This document shows positions 54,148 through 60,939 of a stretch of 64,000 nt of DNA, one piece after another. The stretch comes from Myxococcales bacterium (GTDB lineage Bacteria > Myxococcota_A > Bradymonadia > UBA7976 > UBA1532). How positions within the stretch are numbered: position 1 is the first letter of the stretch; every line of letters begins with the position of its first letter. The position numbers were made by a program, and so were the translations under genes. Location: positions 62,001-126,000 of the forward strand of contig JACKDN010000017.1 of NCBI GenBank assembly GCA_020633465.1, written 5' to 3'. Below the pieces are notes generated by a model. It did not search any database and had not been told where the DNA came from. It saw only the letters and a program-made list of their open reading frames with translations.

Positions 54148-54176
54148 TTGACCCCCTCCGCGTGCGCGCGTAGCCT
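54148..54176 (+). promoter_or_regulatory. Candidate thrS promoter
   Basis: TTGACC (54148-54153), a 17-base spacer and TAGCCT (54171-54176). The predicted start near 54183 leaves a ~70-base leader before the ATG. No T-box or attenuator was recognised in the leader. Confidence 0.5.
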
Positions 54177-54251
54177 CGGCGGTCCACTGGTCCAGTCCCC
54201 AACGACCGCGTCCCTCGTATGGGCGTAGGTCCAACGCGCAAGGAGCGCCCC

Positions 54252-56030
54252 ATGGCCGACAGCAACGACGCCGAATACGACTTCGTCCCCCGCGAGCTCG
54301 ACCCCGTCGAGACCCTGCGCCACAGCACCGCGCACCTGATGGCCTCGGCGGTCGAGAAGCTGTACCCGGGCACCAAGTTCGGCGTCGGGCCGCACATCGA
54401 GCACGGCTTCTACTACGACATGGACGTGCCGGGCACGATCACCAACGACGATCTGCCGCGCATCGAGGACGAGATGCGCGCCATCGCCAAGCAGAACCTG
54501 AAGTTCGAGCACTTCCTGTTGTCGCGGGACGAGGCGCGCGCCTGGGCCGAGGCGAACGATCAGGACTACAAGATCGAGCTGATGGAGGGCCTCGAAGACC
54601 CCAAGATCAGCTTCTACAAGCACGGCGACTTCACCGACATGTGCGCCGGCCCGCACGTGCGTTACTCGAAGAAGATCAAGCACTTCAAGCTGACGCACGT
54701 GGCCGGGGCCTATTGGCGGGGCGACGAGAAGCGGCCGATGCTGACGCGCGTGTACGGCGTCGCCTTCGAGACGAAGGAGGATCTCGAGCAGCACCTGCAC
54801 CTGCTCGAGGAGGCCAAGAAGCGCGACCACCGGCGCATCGGCAAGGATCTCGAGCTGTTCCGCATCACGCAGGAGTACGGCGGCGGGCTGGTGCTGTGGC
54901 TGCCCAACGGCGCGTTCATCCGCAAGCAGATCGAGGACTTCTGGCGCGACGCCCACCTCGAGCGGGGCTACGAGTTCCTGTTCACGCCGCACGTGGCGCC
55001 GCTGACGCTGTGGGACAAGAGCGGCCACACCGGCCACTACAGCGACTCGATGTACACGCCGATGGACATCGACGGCGAGGCCTACCAGCTGAAGCCGATG
55101 AACTGCCCGTTCCACATCGGCGTGTACGGCTCGCGGCAGCGCAGCTATCGCGAGCTGCCCCTGCGCTACGCCGAGCTGGGCACGGTGTACCGCTACGAGC
55201 GCAGCGGGGCGCTGCATGGCCTGATGCGCGTGCGCGGCTTCACGCAGGACGACGCCCACGTCTTCTGCACCGACGAGACGTTCGAGGCCGAGGTGGACGC
55301 CTGCCTCGACTTCGCGCAGCTGATGTACCGGACCTACGGCTTCCCCGACTACAAGGTCGAGCTGTCGTGCCGCGACAGCCAGGACACCAGCAAGTACCTG
55401 GGCGGCGACGCCATCTGGGAGCGCAGCGAGGCGACGCTGGCCAAGGTGCTCGACCGGCGCGGCATCGAGTACACGCGCATCGAGGGCGAGGCGGCGTTCT
55501 ATGGCCCGAAGATCGACGTGAAGGTGGTCGACGCCATCGGGCGGACGTGGCAGCTGACGACGGTGCAGCTGGACTTCAACCTGCCCGAGCGCTTCGACCT
55601 GACCTACGTGGGGCCGGACAACCAGCCGCACCGGCCGATCATGATCCACCGGGCGCTGCTGGGGTCGATCGAGCGCTTCTTCGGCATCCTGATCGAGCAC
55701 TACGCCGGCAACTTCCCGCCCTGGCTGGCGCCGGTGCAGGCCAAGGTGCTGCCGCTGTCGGAGAAGTTCCGCGACTACGGCGCCGACGTCGTGGCGCAGC
55801 TGAAGGTGCACGGCATCCGGGCCAAGCTGGACGACTCGGACGAGAAGCTGGGCTACAAGATCCGGCGGGCCGAGCTCGAGAAGGTGCCCTACGCGCTGGT
55901 GGTGGGCGGCCGCGAGGCCGAGGCGGGCACGGTCGGCGTGCGCAAGCGCCTCGAGGGCGATCTGGGCGCGATGCCGGTGGACACCTTCGCCGGGCGGCTG
56001 CTGGGCGAGGTGGAGCGGCGGGAGGGGTAG
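54252..56030 (+). CDS. thrS: Threonyl-tRNA synthetase without TGS domain
   Basis: A 592-residue class II synthetase that charges tRNA-Thr. It begins directly at the second editing domain (RHSTAHLMASAVEKLYPGTKFGVGPHIEHGFYYD), so the ~60-residue N-terminal TGS domain found in E. coli ThrS is missing. The editing-site HxxxH and the catalytic core are complete: motif 2 RYERSGALHGLMRVRGFTQDDAH, zinc ligands in MNCPFH and IMIHRALLGS, motif 3 and the C-terminal anticodon-binding domain (GYKIRRAELEKVPYALVVGGREAE). AAGGAG lies eight bases before ATG 54252. It does not neighbour infC. Confidence 0.95.
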   Translation: MADSNDAEYDFVPRELDPVETLRHSTAHLMASAVEKLYPGTKFGVGPHIEHGFYYDMDVPGTITNDDLPRIEDEMRAIAKQNLKFEHFLLSRDEARAWAEANDQDYKIELMEGLEDPKISFYKHGDFTDMCAGPHVRYSKKIKHFKLTHVAGAYWRGDEKRPMLTRVYGVAFETKEDLEQHLHLLEEAKKRDHRRIGKDLELFRITQEYGGGLVLWLPNGAFIRKQIEDFWRDAHLERGYEFLFTPHVAPLTLWDKSGHTGHYSDSMYTPMDIDGEAYQLKPMNCPFHIGVYGSRQRSYRELPLRYAELGTVYRYERSGALHGLMRVRGFTQDDAHVFCTDETFEAEVDACLDFAQLMYRTYGFPDYKVELSCRDSQDTSKYLGGDAIWERSEATLAKVLDRRGIEYTRIEGEAAFYGPKIDVKVVDAIGRTWQLTTVQLDFNLPERFDLTYVGPDNQPHRPIMIHRALLGSIERFFGILIEHYAGNFPPWLAPVQAKVLPLSEKFRDYGADVVAQLKVHGIRAKLDDSDEKLGYKIRRAELEKVPYALVVGGREAEAGTVGVRKRLEGDLGAMPVDTFAGRLLGEVERREG

Positions 56031-56044
56031 CGGGCGCGCGGCGC

Positions 56045-56659
56045 TCAGTCGCGCGTCGCCAGGGCGCTCAGCGGGTGCACGTTCCACTGCACCGGGCGGT
56101 CGGCGTCGGGCGCGAGGCAGGCGAAGTGCCCGCGCGCGAGGGTCATCGCCAAGAGCTGGGCGTCGTCCCAGCCGCACAGCATGGCCGCCAGCGCGCGCAG
56201 CGGCCCCGCGTGCGCCACCACCACCACGTTGCCCGCCTCGGGCAGCGTGGCCCACCACGCGCGGACGCGCGCCTCCATGTCGGCGAAGGACTCACCCTCG
56301 GGCATCGCGTGGGTGCGCCAGTCCGCCTGCTGCCGTGCGAAGGGCTCGGGATCCCGCTCGCGGGCGGCGGTCCAGGTGAGGCCCTCCCAGGCGCCGTGGT
56401 GCACCTCGCGCAGGGCGGACGTCACGCGCAGGGTGGCGCCCAGGGCGCGAGCCAGCGGGCGGGCGGCCTGGCGCGCGCGCTTCAGATCGCTGCTGTGCAC
56501 GGCGCTCGCCGCCCCGATCAGGCGGGCCAGGTTGCCGGCGGCCTCGGCGGCGGCCTCGGGATCGGTCAGGGGCGCGTCCAGCCAGCCGAGCAGGACGTCG
56601 TCGGGCACGGCGGCGGGGCCGGCGTGCCACAGCCAGATGCGGCGGGCGGGATCGGTCAC
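56045..56659 (-). CDS. Histidine phosphatase-like protein (phosphoglycerate mutase superfamily)
   Basis: A 204-residue protein. The fold elements SSDLKRARQAARPLARALGA, REVHHGAWEGLTW and VVVVAHAGPLRALAAML are typical of the CobC / PhpB-type branch. The usual RHG motif reads LWHAGPA: the histidine is kept but the conserved arginine is tryptophan and the glycine is displaced. Activity may be reduced or specific to other substrates. GTG 56659 overlaps the upstream TgpA stop by GTGA, so it is made with that envelope protein; a cobalamin role is not supported by context. Confidence 0.78.
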   Translation of the reverse strand: MTDPARRIWLWHAGPAAVPDDVLLGWLDAPLTDPEAAAEAAGNLARLIGAASAVHSSDLKRARQAARPLARALGATLRVTSALREVHHGAWEGLTWTAARERDPEPFARQQADWRTHAMPEGESFADMEARVRAWWATLPEAGNVVVVAHAGPLRALAAMLCGWDDAQLLAMTLARGHFACLAPDADRPVQWNVHPLSALATRD

Positions 56660-58881
56660 GAGCTCCTCGCGGGGCGGCCGATGGTGCGGACGGCGCGGCC
56701 GAGGGCCGCCGTCCGCGCGGGATCGGGGGCGGCGCCGCCGAAGCGGACCGCCTCGTACAGGTCGATGATGTCGCGGGCGATGTCGAGCTGCGGCGCGGCG
56801 CGGCGCTCGAGCTGGCGCAGGTACTCGCTGGCCGTGGTCGTCGGGCCGCGCGCGAGGCCGAGGGCGCCGTACTGGCGGGCCATCTCGGCGTAGAGCGTGG
56901 CGACGGCGGCGGTGCGGCGCTCGGCGACCGCCGCGGCGTCCGGCGGCCCGGCCCGCAGGCGGCGGAAGGCCAGCCACAGGATGGCCGCGCCCAACAGCAC
57001 GGCCAGCGCCCAGCCCAACACGCGGCGGCCCGACGGCGCTTGGCCCCCGCGCCCCCGGCCCTTCCGATCCCCGGGCTCGCCGAAGGCCGCCCGCCAGGCG
57101 CGGCGCAGCGTGGCGAGCGCGCCGATCTGCTGCTCGAGGTCGTACTCGATGACGTACTTGTACCAGCGCAGCCGCAGGGCGTCGGCGTACTGCTGCAGGG
57201 TGTCCAGCAGGCCGGTGCTGGCGGTGACGGCCGCGCCGGCCGGCGTGGGATCGCGCGTCAGCCAGTGCTCGACCCAGGTGCAGGCCCCCGGCCCGCTGCA
57301 GCGCTCCTCGGGCAGCAGCACCTCGACCCAGGCGTGCGCGTTGCCCTGCTTGACCGCCAGGTAGCCGCCGTAGGCGTTCCAGGTGCCGCCCAGGAAGCCG
57401 TTGACGCTGCGGGCGGGGATGCCCACGGCGCGCAGCATGATCACCATCGCCGTCGCGAAGTACTCGCAGTGGCCCTTGCGCTGCACGAAGAGGAAGTCCT
57501 CGACGGGCGGGAGGGACGGATCCCGTTGGAGATCGAGGGTGTAGGCGTAGTCCGAGCGCAGGTGGCGCTCGAGGCGATCGACGGCCTCGCCGACGGTGGT
57601 GGCGTCGCCGACCACCTGGTGGGCGAGGGCGCGCACGCGGGGCGCGAGGTCGACGGGCAGCTGCAGGTACCGGGCGTAGGGCGCGCGCTCGAGCACGCGG
57701 TGGAAGTCCGACAGGGGGCGGCGCAGCAAGCGAGCGTCGACGATCGGGGGCTCGCTGGTGACGAAGTAGCGGAAGGCGACCTCGTCGCTCTGCTCGTAGA
57801 AGACGTCGCCCTCCTGGTCGATCTGGATGCCGCGGTACCGACCGAGCGGCACGCCCGAGCCGGCCGCGGGCTGGTCGAGGCGGACGTGGTGCAGGCGGCT
57901 GAGGCCGAACAGCACGCGCGACTCCATCGGCTCGAGGTAGATGGCCTGCTCGATGGTCGGGCCCTCGGGCTCGCGATCCGGGCGGACGTCGTAGTGATCG
58001 CCGGTGGGGCGCACGGTGCGGCGCGTGTTGGCGCGCGACTTGGTCCAGGTGTGGCCGTCGTAGTGGTCGAAGGCGATGCCGCGCCAGTAGGGCTCGGCCA
58101 GCGTGCGCAGCGCGGGATCGGCGAACTCGACGCGCATCACGACGGTGGGATCGTCCTTGATGACGCCGAAGCTGCCGAGCTCGATGCGGTCGCTGAAGCC
58201 CGACATCATGATCCCCGGGCGGCTCTTCTTGAAGAAGAAGCCGAAGCCCACCCGCGGGAAGAGGAAGAAGAAGCTCAGCGCGCCGGCGAAGACGACCAGC
58301 GAGACCAGGCTGGTGGCCAGCAGGAAGTGGCCGCCGACCAGCTTGCGCGAGTTGAGCACCCGCTGCACCTGCACGGGCCTGCCCTGCAGCGAGTCGCCGT
58401 ACTTCAGCAGGTAGTTCTCCTCCATCTCGCGCTTGAGGTGGAAGAGGATGAGCGTCCAGGTGGTGAACACGATGTAGGCGAGGAACAGCACGCCGTACAC
58501 CAGATCGCTGTTCAGGGCCGTCGCGGCGACCATCTGCAGGAAGCTCACGACGTACAGCTGCAGGTAGTCGCGGCTGGTGCGGCGGTTGAACGCCTTGTTG
58601 ATCGACAGGAAGACGATGAAGTGCACGCCGCTGAGCAGCAGCGAGCCGGCGCTGAAGACGTCGACCATCGTCTTGGCCAGCATCAGCAGGGTGAGGACGT
58701 TCCAGGCGGTGTCGTAGCGGGCCGGATCGACGCGCGGCGGCTCCCAGAACCAGCTGACCGCCAGGCCGCCCAGCGCCAGGGCGCTCACCAGCGGGTGCAG
58801 CTCGCCCGAGGCGACCAGGGCCAGCAGGCTGGTGAGCACCATCAGGAAGCTGGTGACCTTGTGGACGACGACGAAGCGCAC
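56656..58881 (-). CDS. TgpA-type transglutaminase-like membrane protein (DUF3488/DUF4129)
   Basis: A 741-residue inner-membrane protein. About six N-terminal helices (to ~residue 215), a periplasmic transglutaminase core with Cys in RKGHCEYFATAMVIMLRAVGIPAR, His in GNAHAWVEVLLP and Asp in LTRDPTP, one further helix (VLGWALAVLLGAAILWLAF) and a C-terminal DUF4129-like helical domain. TgpA is an essential or near-essential envelope protein in Pseudomonas; its substrate is not known. GTG 58881 follows the DUF58 stop by one base. The operon order DUF58-TgpA is conserved widely; MoxR usually accompanies it but is 50 kb away here. Confidence 0.88.
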   Translation of the reverse strand: MRFVVVHKVTSFLMVLTSLLALVASGELHPLVSALALGGLAVSWFWEPPRVDPARYDTAWNVLTLLMLAKTMVDVFSAGSLLLSGVHFIVFLSINKAFNRRTSRDYLQLYVVSFLQMVAATALNSDLVYGVLFLAYIVFTTWTLILFHLKREMEENYLLKYGDSLQGRPVQVQRVLNSRKLVGGHFLLATSLVSLVVFAGALSFFFLFPRVGFGFFFKKSRPGIMMSGFSDRIELGSFGVIKDDPTVVMRVEFADPALRTLAEPYWRGIAFDHYDGHTWTKSRANTRRTVRPTGDHYDVRPDREPEGPTIEQAIYLEPMESRVLFGLSRLHHVRLDQPAAGSGVPLGRYRGIQIDQEGDVFYEQSDEVAFRYFVTSEPPIVDARLLRRPLSDFHRVLERAPYARYLQLPVDLAPRVRALAHQVVGDATTVGEAVDRLERHLRSDYAYTLDLQRDPSLPPVEDFLFVQRKGHCEYFATAMVIMLRAVGIPARSVNGFLGGTWNAYGGYLAVKQGNAHAWVEVLLPEERCSGPGACTWVEHWLTRDPTPAGAAVTASTGLLDTLQQYADALRLRWYKYVIEYDLEQQIGALATLRRAWRAAFGEPGDRKGRGRGGQAPSGRRVLGWALAVLLGAAILWLAFRRLRAGPPDAAAVAERRTAAVATLYAEMARQYGALGLARGPTTTASEYLRQLERRAAPQLDIARDIIDLYEAVRFGGAAPDPARTAALGRAVRTIGRPARSS

Positions 58882-58882
58882 C

Positions 58883-60166
58883 TCAGGCCCCCTGCTCGTA
58901 GACCTGGGCGAAGCCGCTGGCCGCGGCCAGGTGGCGCGCGCGGCGGTGGGTCACCAGCAGGGCCGGTCCCCCGCGGGCGGGCGGGCGCAGGGGTGGCCCG
59001 CCGGGCGGGGCGGGCTGGAACTCGAGCAGGGCGAGGCGGCGCAGGGCCGGGTGCAGGCCACGGCCGCCCTCCTGCACCGTCAGGTGGTCGTCGCCGGCGA
59101 GCAGGTCGACGACGTAGCCGCGATCGGCGAAGTGGACGACGAGCGACGCGGCGAGGTCGACGCAGCGGTCGAGATCCGGCGCGGCCTCCGCGGCGTCGAG
59201 CTCGGGCGGCAGGCGATCGTTCAGCACCACCGTCACGCGGCGCACGCCCTCGGACTCGTACTCGCGCAGCACGAGGCGGCCCTCGCGCGCCGAGCGCTTC
59301 CAGTGGATGTCGCGGGCGTCGTCGCCGGTGCGGTACTCGCGCAAGCCGTGGAACTCGCGCCCGGTGCCGCGGCGCGGGTGGGCCAGGGTGCCCTGCTGAT
59401 CCTGCGTCTCGAGGGCGGGGTGGGCGATGGGGTGCACGCGGGGCAGCACGACCAGGTCGACGGGGGCTGCCAGGCGGTGGCTCTTGACGAAGAAGGCGAA
59501 GGGGAAGCGCGTGCCCACCTTCAGGCCCTCGTAGCGGTACAGCCCGCGGCGTCCGAACTCGGCGCGGTAGCTGGTGTGCTGCCGCGCGCCCGCCGGCACC
59601 TTGAGGAAGTAGCACTTCTTCGCCAGCGGGCGGCCGTCGATGACGTCCTCGACCTGCACGCTGAACGAGGGCAGCCGCTTCTTGTCGTTGGTCAGCGCGA
59701 TGCCGGTCAGGAAGGGGCGCCCGGCGAAGACCTGCCGCGGCAGCGTGCGCGCCACCGACAGGCCGCGCAGCGTCTGCTCGCTGAGCACCCCGCTGACGAT
59801 GATCATCGACAGCAGCATGCCCAAAAACAGGTACAGCAGGTTGTTGCCGGTGTTGATGGCGGCGAAGCCGACGCCCAGCGTGATGGCGACGAGGTACTTG
59901 CCCTCGCGGGTGAACTCGAGGCGGGCGCGGCCCTCGGCGCCGCGGCGCCGGCGCATGCGGCGCAGCAGCAGGATCAGCGCGACGATCGCGCCGAGCGGCA
60001 CGGCCACCGACAGCGCGGCGGTGAAGCCGAAGCGGCCGACCAGGACGGCGACCAGCGCGCCGCCCGCCGCGATGGCCAGGACGCGGCGCAGGCCGAGCCC
60101 GCCGGGGGCCAGGACAGGGCGGAGGGACCGCGGGGCAGCGGACGTCACCGCGTCAGCATGGCGCAT
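58883..60166 (-). CDS. DUF58-domain membrane protein
   Basis: A 427-residue protein. Two membrane helices near the N-terminus (LAIAAGGALVAVLVG, AALSVAVPLGAIVALILLL) and one further (LLYLFLGMLLSMIIVSGVL) precede a soluble part with the DUF58 signature EFHGLREYRTGDDARDIHWKRSAREGRLVLREYESEG. DUF58 proteins are a predicted partner of MoxR ATPases and transglutaminases, perhaps with a VWA-like fold. No ribosome-binding site supports any start: ATG 60166 is the conservative choice, with ATG 60214 and 60229 upstream and GTG 60147 downstream. Confidence 0.82.
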   Translation of the reverse strand: MRHADAVTSAAPRSLRPVLAPGGLGLRRVLAIAAGGALVAVLVGRFGFTAALSVAVPLGAIVALILLLRRMRRRRGAEGRARLEFTREGKYLVAITLGVGFAAINTGNNLLYLFLGMLLSMIIVSGVLSEQTLRGLSVARTLPRQVFAGRPFLTGIALTNDKKRLPSFSVQVEDVIDGRPLAKKCYFLKVPAGARQHTSYRAEFGRRGLYRYEGLKVGTRFPFAFFVKSHRLAAPVDLVVLPRVHPIAHPALETQDQQGTLAHPRRGTGREFHGLREYRTGDDARDIHWKRSAREGRLVLREYESEGVRRVTVVLNDRLPPELDAAEAAPDLDRCVDLAASLVVHFADRGYVVDLLAGDDHLTVQEGGRGLHPALRRLALLEFQPAPPGGPPLRPPARGGPALLVTHRRARHLAAASGFAQVYEQGA

Positions 60167-60424
60167 GCGTGCAGGGGGAGCAAGGCGCGGGAACGTCCTG
60201 AATGGACGCCCCATTGCGCTCGACGACATCGCGAGGCGATGCCGGGGCGGAGGGACGTCGACGACACCGTCGCGAGGCGGTCGAGGCGTCGTCAGCGGGT
60301 GGTGGCCCGGAGGTGAGGCACCGGAGGCGTAGCGGAGCTACGTCGAGGATGCCGAGGCGAGGAAACGCCGCCCGATGGCGGCGGATCGGCCGCCGCAGCA
60401 GGTGGCGGCGGCGTCCCTCGGCCC
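60167..60424. other. Intergenic stretch with a perfect small hairpin
   Basis: About 258 bases upstream of the DUF58 gene and downstream of rpsN (both minus strand). Hairpin CGTAGC-GGA-GCTACG at 60328-60342. The purine-rich plus-strand text around it is unlike coding sequence. No terminator T-run follows on either strand. I see no protein gene. Confidence 0.5.
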
Positions 60425-60730
60425 TTACCAGGAGGCCTTGACGACGCCCGGAAGGTTGCCGGCCAGGGCCTCTTCGCGCAGCGCGATCCGGCTGAGGCCG
60501 AACTTGCGGTAGTACGCGCGGGGGCGGCCGGTCAGCGCGCAGCGGTTGCGGATGCGGGTCGCGCTCGCGTCGCGGGGCATCTTCGCCAGGGCCTTCTGCG
60601 CCTCGATCTTGTCGTCCATGGACGCGTTGGCGTCCTTCATGACCTTGATCAGCTCCGCACGGCGCGCGGCGTACTTGGCGACGAGCTTCTTGCGCTTCTC
60701 GTTCTTGATGATCTTGCTGGTCTTCGCCAT
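60425..60730 (-). CDS. rpsN: 30S ribosomal protein S14, zinc-independent form
   Basis: A 101-residue ribosomal protein. MAKTSKIIKNEKRKKLVAKYAARRAEL and the C-terminal RNRCALTGRPRAYYRKFGLSRIALRE are S14. The CxxC-x-CxxC zinc ribbon of the short form is absent, so this is the zinc-independent ('C-') type, which in many bacteria is a stand-in made when zinc is scarce. It stands alone outside the main ribosomal operons, which fits that reading, but I see no clear Zur operator. GGAGAA lies eight bases before the ATG. Confidence 0.95.
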   Translation of the reverse strand: MAKTSKIIKNEKRKKLVAKYAARRAELIKVMKDANASMDDKIEAQKALAKMPRDASATRIRNRCALTGRPRAYYRKFGLSRIALREEALAGNLPGVVKASW

Positions 60731-60785
60731 CTGAAGAGTTCTCCGCTGGCCCGCGCCATACGGGCTGTGATCGCATTGGCGGCGC

Positions 60786-60814
60786 ATTCTGCACGAAGCG
60801 GACACGCGGTGCAA
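60786..60814 (-). promoter_or_regulatory. rpsN promoter
   Basis: Minus-strand TTGCAC (60809-60814), a 17-base spacer and CAGAAT (60786-60791). Transcription would start near 60779, 49 bases before the ATG. Confidence 0.65.
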
Positions 60815-60880
60815 CCCGGATTGGCGCATTGTCGGCGCCAGTGTTCGGCGGGGCAGGCCCGGACGCGGCCGCGCGAAACG

Positions 60881-60919
60881 CCGAACGCCCGCGCGGTCGG
60901 CGACCACGCGGGCGTTCGG
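60881..60919 (-). terminator. Large hairpin terminator after the 931-residue protein gene
   Basis: An inverted repeat of about 17 pairs with one mismatch (60881-60898 against 60902-60919) and a 3-base loop. It lies 21 bases downstream of the stop at 60940 on the minus strand, and TTT follows soon after the stem. A factor-independent terminator or mRNA 3'-end stabiliser is likely. It also stands just before the rpsN promoter. Confidence 0.7.
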
Positions 60920-60939
60920 GAGGGCGGCCGCCGGGCGGC

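Noticed and set aside
60425..60860. Zur operator before rpsN
   Set aside because: The zinc-free S14 type makes Zur control attractive, but no convincing AT-rich palindrome overlaps the promoter.
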